A stretch of DNA of 64,000 nt, from positions 9,579,521-9,643,520 of the forward strand of contig NC_061074.1 of the NCBI RefSeq assembly GCF_021917145.1, read 5' to 3'. The stretch's first letter is position 1. Each line of letters begins with the position of its first letter. The stretch comes from Hypomesus transpacificus (lineage: Eukaryota > Chordata > Actinopteri > Osmeriformes > Osmeridae). This document shows, piece by piece, positions 1-10,234 of the stretch. A program made the translations under genes and the position numbers. The notes beneath the pieces were generated by a model that was given only the letters and a program-made list of their open reading frames with translations, had not been told where the DNA came from and made no database searches.

Positions 1-244
1 ATCACAGAGCTGTTACAGACCACCAGCTCTCTCTCGCTCTCTCTCTCTCTGTCTCCATCACTCTCTCTTTCTGTCTCGATCTCTCTCTCTCTCTGTCTCA
101 CACATACACACACCTCACCTTCTCTGCAACTTCTTGGTGAAACTACAGGTATTTCTACACCTCCAATTATATAAGTGGGTTGTGATTGTTTGGTCTGTTC
201 ACTCAGAGCTGCCAGAGGAACACTGATCCTGTTCTGACCCAGCC

Positions 245-430
245 TCCCATTGGTCCATTTTTATACCATGCAGAGGCAGGGTAGACCTGATAGAGGCAGG
301 GTAGACCTGATAGAGGCAGGGTAGAGCTGATAGAGGCAGGGTAGAGATTATACAGGGCAGGGTAGACCTGATAGAGGCAGGGTAGAGGTGGTCCATTTTC
401 ACCTTGCAGAGCCAGGGTAGACCTGAGCAT
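245..430. repeat. 20-bp minisatellite derived from the IFT80 exon 4 end
   Basis: About six copies of a 20-bp unit (TAGACCTGATAGAGGCAGGG on plus). On the minus strand the unit resembles the last bases of exon 4 (TCAGGTCTACCCTGGCTCTG, about 428-409), so the array looks seeded by the exon and lies directly downstream of its splice donor. Confidence 0.8.
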
Positions 431-3400
431 GCCAGTCTTGGACCAGATCTTGATCTGACCGTCCTCTCCAGCTGGAAAATACACACACACACACAACAGC
501 ATGCATGTTACTGCAACTGTTGTATATGTATGTAAGTGTGTGTGTGCGTGTATACAGTTGGTATGTATATATATGTGTGTGTATGTGTGTAAACATGTGT
601 GTATATGTATATATATATGGGTATATAAAAATACCCATATATAAAAAAATCTATTCAAATTTGAATTGCGATTCAGTCTTCTAGCGACTCGTTTTTTTGT
701 TTGTTTGTAAAATCGCAGATGTTGCGGCCGCTCATTGTTGGCTATGAGCCATAAAAGATCGAAAGTCATTTTCTGTCAAAATTGAGATTTTTGATGTTTT
801 GTATAGTTACCACTAGCCTGGCTGCCAGCCCAACTTAGCCCCGCCCACAAAACAATTTGGTCGGGAAGTTGGGTCTGGAGGGGCTCGTATTGGGGACAAA
901 CTATTTAAGACCAGGAGCTGGTCGGACCAATCAAATTGCCAGGACGGGCTTTATACAATGATGGACAGATGATCAACAGTAACGTAATCAACAACGTCAC
1001 CAAAGAGCGCTTGGGTTGAATTTTTTTTCAACAAACAACATATTACGTTGCTCGGATTGGTTGTAGGTCTATCCAATTGAGCGAAGAGGCATTTGTTTTA
1101 CGAGTTCGGTTGAAACACGCCCCATAGTCACAGCCCAATGGAGAATTTTCAGACTGAGTATGACAATGTCAGGCTAACAAAGTATATGATTACTTATGAA
1201 AAACAGTTCATTTGAATGGTTTTTGGACATGTTAGCTAGCAATATTTTCAAGCCATGTCAAATTGTGTTATGAAACGGAGTGGAATATTTGAATGCAGTT
1301 TTCTTCCTTCTCACTTTTTGACCCAGGTCAACTTTATAATGATGTCACTTCAGTTGGGATAAAGATATCTGAGTGATTTAAACTGATTTGTATTCAGGAG
1401 AGTTTTCAGTTTCCAAATGTGTATAATATCCAGAATGTCAAAGTTTCACGATTGTGAAGGGTTTCTGCAGGCCGCCACACATATTTACGGAAAATACGCC
1501 ACATTTTCTATAAGCCGCATCCCACCAGAAAGTGAACTTTGTGTTTGTAAATCGGCGTCTAGGCCGCACTGGAATATTAGCCTGACGTTGTCATACTCAT
1601 AATTCTAGACAGAATATGAGTCTGAAACTGCTCCGTTGTATGGGGCGTGTTTCAACCGAACACGGAAAAAAATGCCTTTTCGCTAAATTGGATAGACCTA
1701 CAACCAATCCGAGCAACGTAATATGTTGTTTGTTGAAAACGAATTCAACCCAAGCGCTCTTTGGGGACGTGGTTGATTACGTTACTGTTGATCATCTGTC
1801 CATCATCGTATAAAGCCCGCCCTGACAATTTGATTGGTCCGAACAGCTCCTGTTCGGACATACTTTTCCGCTGAGACTTTTCAGCTGTTTCATTTACTGA
1901 AATTTTAAGAAATGTTATGTTCTATCCATTTGCCTACTTTAGCAAGTCACTGTATTTCAAAGCCCTGATAGTGTAAATGAGACGACACAATAAATAATTC
2001 CTCTTTCAAGTAACAAGACCCCATTCAAGTGTTGAGCATTAAATTAGCTGCACGGTCTGTAGAGATCTTGGGACGAAGCCACTTTTTTGTTCTAAAACCG
2101 TGCTGTAAACCGCTTTGAAATAAAAGCCATACAACCACAAGAAAACTGTAAAATCGGGGTACGAGCTGCGTCTTTATTCCAGAAAAATACGGTATATATA
2201 TTTTTATCTATCTATCTATATCTATCTGTGTGTGTGTCCTACCTGTGATGAGAGCGGTGCCATCGTAGTTCCACCTCCCCGCCAGCACGGCTCCCTTGTG
2301 GGCCTCAACACTCTTCTCCACACGACCTGTCCTGGAGAACAGGTGGAACTTCCCTGCACACACACAGTACGCAGGTTACACACAGGTACACAAGATACAC
2401 ACAGGTACACAGGTACACAAGATACACAGGTTACACACAGGTTACACACAGTACACAGGTTACACACAGGTTACACACAGTACACAGGTTACACACAGGT
2501 ACACAAGATACACACAGGTTACAAACAGTACACAGGTTACACACAGGTACACAAGATACACACAGGTACACAGGTTACACAGGTTACACACAGTACACAG
2601 GTTACACACAGGTTACACACAGTACACAGGTTACACACAGGTACACAAGTGATCAAGCATGGAGACAGAGACCCAGGAGACAGAGTGATCAGGCATGGAG
2701 ACAGACCCAGGAGACAGAGTGATCAGGCATGGAGACAGAGACCCAGGAGACAGAGTGATCAGGCATGGAGACAGACCCAGGAGACAGAGTGATCATGCAT
2801 GGAGACAGAGACCCAGGAGACAGAGTGATCAGGCATGGAGACAGAGACCCAGGAGACAGAGTGATCAGGCATGGAGACAGACCCAGGAGACAGTGATCAG
2901 GCATGGAGACAGAGACCCAGGAGACAGAGTGATCAGGCATGGAGACAGAGACCCAGGAGACAGTGATCAGGCATGGAGACAGACCCAGGAGACAGAGTGA
3001 TCAGGCATGGAGACAGAGACCCAGGAGACAGAGTGATCAGGCATGGAGACAGAGACCCAGGAGACAGAGTGATCAGTCATGGAGACAGAGACCCAGGAGA
3101 CAGTGATCAGGCATGGAGACAGAGACCCAGGAGACAGAGTGATCAGGCATGGAGACAGAGACCCAGGAGACAGAGTGATCAGGCATGGAGACAGAGACCC
3201 AGGAGACAGAGTGATCAGGCATGGAGACAGAGACCCAGGAGACAGAGTGATCAGTCATGGAGACAGAGACCCAGGAGACAGTGATCAGGCATGGAGACAG
3301 AGACCCAGGAGACAGAGTGATCAGGCATGGAGACAGAGACCCAGGAGACAGAGTGATCAGGCATGGAGACAGAGACCCAGGAGACAGAGTGATCAGGCAT

Positions 3401-5223
3401 GGAGACAGAGACCCAGGAGACAGAGTGATCAGGCATGGAGACACTTATCAAACACATGGGCCGACCTTATACTTTGCGGCGGTGCGTATTAAAAAATTCT
3501 AGAGTGTTCTATGTAATTTCTGGTCACCTTAAACTGCAGACCAGCATGCTTCTGGTGCCAATGATTCTATATTTGGAAGCCCTGACAAAAGTACGTTTTG
3601 CCGACCCAGAAAAGCAGGTAGTGACTTCTACGACTGTGACTGGCTGGGGCATTAAAAGACCTTTAGAATTAAAACAGAGTTTCAAACACGCAAGTTCAAT
3701 TAAAGACTCTTGACATTTAGGACCACAGTCAGACTGCTAGCAGCATGTGCACTGTGTCTCTCTGAACAGGGAACTAGAAACAGCTTTGACACATCCACGG
3801 CAGCCAGCCATAGACTCACACACACACACACACTGATGTTACTGTAGCCCCCCCGCACACACACACACAAAGACACAACAAATTGGGGTTGCTTGAGATC
3901 CCTCCCTCCCTTTCTCGAAATGTTGAAGTTGTTGTTGTTGGTAGTGGTGAAGAGGTCAAGCGAAAATGGCTGTATCACCACTAGTTGTAATGAAAACAGT
4001 GCCACGTATCGTGTTGGGATATGACATGCTTTCGGCCAATGATTCGCCAGGGAAAATTGCTGCTTCAGATTGTGGGTGTGTTTAAGCAACCATACACTGC
4101 CATTAGTGCTGCTACCACATGCTGCCTGCCATAGCAGAGCTCCCACTGTGTTTACATCTCATGTAGGCACACACACACACACACAACAGGTCACACACCC
4201 GTGACCTCTGCCCAAGGGCTGCTGAGCCCATCTCTTTTCACACAGAACACACCTCAGAAGATGGACCACAGAACACACCTCAGAAGATGGACCACAGCTC
4301 AAAGCTCAGAAGATGGACCACAGAACACAGCTCAGAAGATGGACCACAGCTCAAAGCTCAGAAGATGGACCACAGAACACACCTCAGAAGATGGACCACA
4401 GAACAAAGCTCAGAAGATGGACCACAGAACACAGCTCAGAAGATGGACCACAGAACACACCTCAGAAGATGGACCACAGAACAAAGCTCAGAAGATGGAC
4501 CACAGAACACAGCTCAGAAGATGGACCACAGAACACACCTCAGAATTGAATGTAATATACTAAACATGTAAAACATGTAGCAGATGATGGGGGGGGGGGG
4601 GTAGCTCAGTGGTAGAACATTGGACAGCTAACTTAATACAGTATTATAAAACCGTCTTCTATGTGTAAACATTGAAATGTGCTAGTAAGACTTACCATCA
4701 GTGCTGGTCAGCACAAAGTTCTCTACCAGGGCCTGCTTCTTGCCGCCCACAGTCTTCGGGATCCAGTGCAGATCAACGGGGAAGATGTCCTCCTGCAGCT
4801 TCACCACCAGGGTGGTGTCCCCAGTGAGCACGTTCCACTTCAGGATCTGGTGGTCCTCGCTACAGGAGTACAGCTCGTCCGCGCTAGTCCAGCCCACGCT
4901 GCTCACAAGCTCCTTATGTGCATTTGGTGTTAAGGAATGACACGAGCAGGGAATTGGGTGTATGTGTGTGTGTGTAATGCAAACGTATTTCTTTAATATC
5001 GTCTCAGTCTCAAAACCTTTAGGACTGTATGATTTGAGTCTGTCGATTAAATTCCCTATCTCATAACGTGTATGACTTTAAATGTGCAAGTCACATTTGG
5101 CTGTATCGGCAGTGTATATTTGTTCAATGACGTGCCAGTATTTTTCCTTTAGCAAACAGTTTGCTGTCGAATGAATAAAAGGATATGTTTTGGCTCCTTC
5201 TGTAACGATGTTTTTAATCTCAT
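403..5223 (-). CDS. IFT80: IFT80, intraflagellar transport protein 80, first four coding exons (partial)
   Basis: WD40-repeat subunit of the IFT-B complex that carries cargo in cilia. Coding exons on the minus strand: 5223-5187 (start, [13 protein letters not shown]), 4917-4696, 2353-2243 and 471-403; the remainder lies left of base 1. Splicing gives a frame-consistent peptide close to human IFT80, including [37 protein letters not shown] and [18 protein letters not shown], which form the start of the first beta-propeller. The ATG at 5223 is chosen because MRLK-SL-KEPKH matches the family N-terminus. Exon 1 to exon 2 uses an apparent AT-AC intron. The exon 4 end has been copied into the next intron. 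The gene is divergent from SMC4, as in other vertebrates. Confidence 0.95.
480..640. repeat. CA/TA/TG-rich simple repeat
   Basis: Low-complexity run of CACACA, GTGTGT and TATATA in IFT80 intron 3. No gene is visible between 480 and 800. Confidence 0.8.
913..1850. mobile_element. Foldback element with about 270-bp inverted arms
   Basis: The stretch 913-1177 and the reverse complement of 1578-1850 are near-identical. Shared landmarks are GATGGACAGATGATCAACAG, TATTACGTTGCTCGGATTGG and GGTTGAAACACGCCCCATA. A spacer of about 400 bp separates the arms. There is no ORF of interest inside. It sits in IFT80 intron 3. It is probably a nonautonomous foldback or long-TIR element; the family was not identified. 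Confidence 0.85.
2360..2650. repeat. Minisatellite of GGTTACACACA type
   Basis: Irregular short units built from CAGGTTACACA, CAGGTACACA and CAAGATACACA, immediately upstream (in IFT80 sense) of the exon 3 acceptor at 2354. Confidence 0.85.
2650..3440. repeat. 36-bp minisatellite
   Basis: About 22 copies of a 36-bp unit containing GTGATCAGGCATGGAGACAG and ACCCAGGAGACAGA; some copies lack 2-6 bp. It is in IFT80 intron 2. Because 36 is a multiple of three it creates long ORFs on both strands that are not genes. Confidence 0.95.
3441..4244. other. IFT80 intron 2, no gene seen
   Basis: Single-copy-looking intronic DNA with short CA runs near 3818-3870 and 4170-4200. I see no supported coding or RNA feature. 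Confidence 0.6.
4245..4545. repeat. 26-bp minisatellite
   Basis: About 11 copies of a 26-bp unit with CTCAGAAGATGGACCACAGA; alternating AACACAC, AACAAAG and ACAGCTC endings. Intronic in IFT80. Confidence 0.95.
4580..4640 (+). mobile_element. SINE head fragment with a tRNA-like A box
   Basis: After a run of 13 G the text GTAGCTCAGTGGTAGAACATT matches a Pol III A box of tRNA-derived SINEs, also present near 47 kb. No B box follows, so this is a fragment, not a tRNA gene. Confidence 0.55.
4918..5186 (-). other. U12-type AT-AC intron of IFT80
   Basis: On the minus strand the intron begins ATATCCTTTT right after CCAAAAC and ends TTCCTTAACACCAAATGCAC. The first matches the U12 5' splice site, and TTCCTTAAC is the U12 branch-point consensus at the usual short distance from the 3' end. 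AT-AC joining gives ...[14 protein letters not shown] in frame, as in human IFT80. No GT-AG pair in the same place gives this protein. Confidence 0.88.
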
Positions 5224-5288
5224 AGTGGTGGCTGAAAAACAATTCTCCACTCCAGCAACCAGCTTCTGTACCAAGACACACAGCGAAT
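5224..5288 (-). other. IFT80: IFT80 5' UTR part of exon 2
   Basis: On minus, TCTCGTCTTACGCAG is a good 3' splice site ending at 5289, so the exon holding the start codon probably begins at 5288. Confidence 0.6.
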
Positions 5289-5591
5289 CTGCGTAAGACG
5301 AGAGAAATACGCTTGTCAGTCAACGATGAACATAAGCTGTGTCATTGTTAAAAGGCATTTGAGGATAACATTAGTTATACCATACAAATATTCATGGAAG
5401 AATTGCATTAACTGAATAAAAATACCATTAACTGAATAAAGAATTGCAATAACGGAATAACAAACTCAGAAAATACGTGCCTTGAAACGAATGGTCGTCA
5501 AGTAAACGTCGTTGCTAGGAGCCTTGACTAACGCTCGCTAGCTAACAAGCTTAGCTAAGGTGATGATTACCCTCACATTTATATAACTTAC

Positions 5592-5800
5592 TTGGCCACT
5601 ACTCCATAAAGGGTACAGTTCCAATATTATTCGATATACTAATAATGTTGTCGCGGTGACAAGGTAGCAGGCAACAAACTATTTAAGATCAATACAAACG
5701 TTGCCATTATCTGTTGATCTGTTGATCAGGCTAGCTAGCGCAGCACAGTTCAGTTCACGTTGCACTTCCCTGTCCTGTGATTCACAGGCTGTGAGTGTCG
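5592..5800 (-). other. IFT80: Putative noncoding first exon of IFT80
   Basis: On minus, GTGGCCAA is followed by GTAAGTTAT, a strong donor, with the exon ending at 5592. The upstream end (about 5800) is a guess. The intron to 5288 would be about 300 bp. Confidence 0.45.
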
Positions 5801-6240
5801 CGAGACCTTCTGGCAACGTCCTCGGATGGTAACAAAAATGGAGGGGGCTGGATTCTGAAGTTATTAAACAACGATTTTAAAGATGATTACTGATGACAGC
5901 AATGTTCAATAATTAAAATAACAATAATAATAAAAACAGCAATTAGTGACTAAAGATAATTTCAAAAGACAAAGAATACAGCCACGACTGGCACATTCTG
6001 CTACTAAAATTATGTCAGAAAAAATGATTACATTCGAGTTATAAGTTAAAGGTATTATGAATATTAGTTGGTAGAGTATATTTGAACATAACATTTCTTA
6101 GCCTTAGTCTCGTGATACACTTGGCATTGTCTCCCTTTTTTGAATTTCATGTTTTTTTCTTGCCCAATGAACGCATGGAACCTTGCGTCAGTACATAACG
6201 ACTTTTGGTTCGACGGCAGATTTTCGGCGCCATTTACAAG
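5800..6240. promoter_or_regulatory. Head-to-head promoter region of IFT80 and SMC4
   Basis: The divergent genes leave roughly 0.45 kb between the inferred first exons. SMC4-side signals are a TTTGAA (CHR-like) at 6139-6144, CCAAT at 6164-6168 and an E2F-like TTTTCGGCGC at 6221-6230. An RFX-type half-site GTTGCC (minus, 5675-5670), common in ciliary promoters, lies on the IFT80 side. Start sites are inferred, not seen. Confidence 0.5.
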
Positions 6241-6405
6241 TCAGCGATTCAAGGCTAGTTAGTGAGTAGGGACGACAAAGACTTGTTTTTATGGATTTTA
6301 TGTCTTATTTTGGGATACTGGACATTACTTATACTTTGTCTTTAAAAGGGTGAACAATAAGGGAATATTGCTGGTAGAATTTATTGATCTGCATCAACTC
6401 TGAAG
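6240..6405 (+). other. SMC4: Putative noncoding first exon of SMC4
   Basis: TCTGAAG followed by GTAAAGG gives a strong donor ending the exon at 6405. The first coding exon begins at an acceptor at 7773, 12 bases before the ATG, so an upstream noncoding exon is required. The 5' end is a guess. Confidence 0.5.
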
Positions 6406-7773
6406 GTAAAGGTTTTATTCGAACACAAGTTTACGTGTAGTTAGCATCGGGTAGCAGCAGAAAGCTTAACTACGTTGTTAGATAACCAAGTCATCTGAAT
6501 AACTAGATTGTTAAATAGCTAGATAATTAGCTAGAGCTAGCCCAACTCCACGAGCAGTTCTGGTGCACACTAAATATATAATTCGTCGTAATTTATACCG
6601 GACAGATAGCTAGGCGAAATGACTCGCCTTCACAGTTGTCACCTAGTTATAACACAATTATTCCTGTACTGGTAATAGTAGCTATCTAATCTACGATTAT
6701 TCTGAATAACCATTGACGCTAGTACACAACACAGATCAACGCCAGAAGATTGAATATGCTATAGCTAATGTTGTTATTTACTTGTCTATAGCTAGATTCA
6801 ATATAAATGTGATTGCTGGCTACGAAACGTTCTTACGTGTTTCTAAAGTAAACTTTCTTACGAATGTCTGAAGTAAACGTTCTTACGTGTGTCCAAAGTA
6901 AACGTCCATTTAGTTTACGAGGGCTAACGTTATTATTCTGTTTCGATTCCATTACCTAGGCTGCCCAGTTTAATCACAAGCATAGCCAGTCTGACATCAT
7001 TTATGAAACATTCAAGTAAAAACTTAACTCAAAAGTATTGCCACTTTAAGGAGCACTAAATAGTTTACCACTGTGTATGTTTAAAGCAACTAGACTAGCA
7101 CAACCCAAGTTTAAAAAGTTAATGTAACATTATCCAAACTACTGTACACCCAATTTCAAAGTGTCACAGGCAGTCTTACTCTGCGCCAGTGCGCAGATGA
7201 TCTAGTTAAATACTCTTGATATCGTCACGTAATGTTGCATTACGGACTAGGATAGTGCAATAACACCAAATTACCCTGCAGTATGTCACTTTACTGCGTG
7301 CTTGAAATTAACCGACAGTTTGTGCAGCTGCTAAACAGCCCAATGCGCGGCCAAGTTCGTTATGTTGTTCCGACAGCTAGCTAGCTGGCTAGCCTAGCCA
7401 ACTAACGTAGCGAAGTTGGAGAGCTGACGGGCTAGCTCTGGCTTAAGAACTGCTCTTCTAACATGCTGATATACGTTCCTCACTTGTCAGTCACCGTTAA
7501 GTAGTTTTCGTGATAGATAAAACCTACAGCTAGTATTAATTACAAATGATTGATAATTGGAAATGTAACAATTCAATGAAATCTACTCTTATTTTTCTGA
7601 TTTTCAAAGGCGGTGGATTTTCTCTCTCTTTGAACCAGTACTTTTGACTAGCCAGATAACATTTAAAATCCCATTAAGACGTTTATTTTAACAGCATTTG
7701 TCAGTAGTGGCGCTGAAAGGCAGACGGTCAATTGATGTATGTATATTCTTTCCCCTTTTGTGTGATCTTTTCA
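6406..7773 (+). other. SMC4 intron 1, no gene seen
   Basis: AT-rich intronic DNA with several GCTAGCTAG stretches. No supported feature. Confidence 0.5.
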
Positions 7774-7785
7774 GATATTTTAATC

Positions 7786-10182
7786 ATGACCTCTAAAACG
7801 TCTAAAAGCTCTACTGCGAAGGCGCGAGGGAAGGGTTTGCAGCCCCGGGATGACTCAGAAGACGAATTTGATGTACCCCCCAAAGAACGCAACTCGAATG
7901 GGGAAGAGGCTGCGACGTCAAATGGTAACAAAGGCTGTTTTGGTGTCTGCATCTGAATAAGTTGTGGTGGTGCGTTTATTCAATGGCAGCGCGTCACGTT
8001 GATTGGAAGGCTGGTGGTTTTGTGCCATTGGTAGTTAAAATGTTGTTGCCGTAATTCATAACACGTAGTTTGTTGGTTAGATTTTTTAAAGTAAGCAAAG
8101 CATCAGTTTATGCCTATTGTAATTTTGAGATGATTATGATGGTGGCGTGTGCGTGTTTGCCTGGAGGAGCCTTCACAAAAAGAAAGGTATTTAACTTTGG
8201 ATAGTTTGTGAGGACATTTTTTTGTTAAACTTTTCATGCGTTCGGTAGGTTTAAGAGAATGGTTTATCAGGGAAACTTTTCAGATGAATCGATCTAGGAC
8301 ATTTACATTTTTTTTGTCGTTGATGATTAGAGTATTGTATATATGTAATTTTTTTTCTTTCCGAAAGCTGTTCACTCGCACCATCTTATTGTATGCTATG
8401 CTTATATTTGTTTCTGTGAACAATAGATACCAAACGTTTGGTCATTGAGATGGTGGTACAATCAGTAATTTATGCATCTGTCACGAACCGTTTATTCGAG
8501 TTTAATGTAGGGTTTTATGTGTAACTCGTGTCAAGTCGCGAGAATCCGGCTTTTCAACACATACAAATGTATTTGTTAGTGTGTTCTCCTTGAAGCGCCT
8601 GTGTTGACGTTTGATTGGTAGAGCGGAATGGCTCGCTAGCAGCTTTTTCATAGTCCTCTAAGTTTCTTAGGGTTCATGTTTGGGAACAAAGACATAGTGG
8701 CATATTGTGGAAGGCAGCTCGCGATCTTCCATGCGAGTCTTTGTTCCTTCCGTGTGCGGCTGTGGCTCGAGACGGCTTGCTTATGTTTTGCTTGTTAGTT
8801 TCCCCCCTCCATCACCCCTCCCCCACACAGCGCTGTCCCCACCTGAAATGAATCGCACCGAGAAATAACAGTTCCAACTTTGTGCCCTAGATCCGTCTCC
8901 TGGGGAGGGAGCCGAGGCGGTGGATACTCGAAGTTTTGAGGAGATTCTTGGTAGCATCCCCCCGCCCCCGCCCCCAGCCATGACCAATGAACCGGGCGCT
9001 CCTCGCTTGATGATAACGCACATAGTTAATCAGAACTTCAAATCCTACGCAGGAGAGCAGATTTTGGGGCCTTTCCACAAGGTACGGGATCTGTCAGATT
9101 GTACCCTATTTACACATTATTTTGTTAAAAGATCAAATACTATTTGGTTGTTGTCATTGTGAACAGTATAATAATGTATACCTGTCTGTCAGTGTTGCTC
9201 TTGAGTTATTGAAATGTTGAATATGTTTAAAGAACAATTTTATTTGTATGTTATTGTTTAGTTGTGTGTTGAATATATTTACTTGCATTCATTTTAAACA
9301 GTCACACAATCAAAATGGAGGGTGGTGTCACTTAAGCTGGTGATTTAGCTGTCTGTCCACTCCCAGTAGATATGCACCATATTTTCCTTCTCAATTAGTG
9401 TTTTTACCATCGTTTCCATTGCCATGCAAACACAGGTGCCTAGTGATTATCATACCAGACCTGCACATATTGACTCTATGAAGCAGGCCCATCATTTAAT
9501 GTTTCCAACTGTTGTTAGAACATCAAAACCAAGCAACACATGGTTTGAGTGTTGAATCATTCCATTTTTATTTTGGTATATTTAAAGAAATGTTGGGGGT
9601 TTGTATTAAATTGAATGCCATTTTGATATAGATTTTCTTTCGTAAAACATAGTTTCAAGTTTCGTCTCGTCCCGTACCTCCACAGCGCTTCTCCTGCATC
9701 ATCGGTCCCTAACGGGAGCGGGAAGTCCAACGTGATCGACTCCATGCTGTTTGTGTTCGGGTACCGAGCTCAGAAGATCCGCTCCAAGAAGCTGTCGGTG
9801 CTCATCCACAGTTCTGACGAGCACCAGGGGGTCCACAGCTGCACGGTGGAGGTCCACTTCCAGAAAATCACTGACAAGGTACTTACGTCCTCCCCTCCTC
9901 TCTCACGTCCTCCTCTCTCACGTCCTCCTCTCCTGCGTCCTCCTCTCTTACTTCCTCTCCTCCTCTCACTTCCTCTCCTCTCTCACGTCCTCCCCTCCTC
10001 TCACGTCCTCTCCTCTCTCACGTCCTCCTCTCTCACGTCCTCTCCTCTCTCACGTCCTCCTCTCTTACGTCCACACACACACGATTACTGCTGCTGTTAT
10101 ATCACTAGCATTCTTCAGTTTGTTATTTAACAGGTGTGATGGAATATTGTTATACTTTGTTCAGCCCATTCAAGTTGTTGTC

Positions 10183-10234
<52 letters not shown>

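Noticed and set aside
5078..5323. 81-codon minus frame MTDKRISLVL...
   Set aside because: It overlaps IFT80 exon 1 in another frame; [13 protein letters not shown] is the real start.
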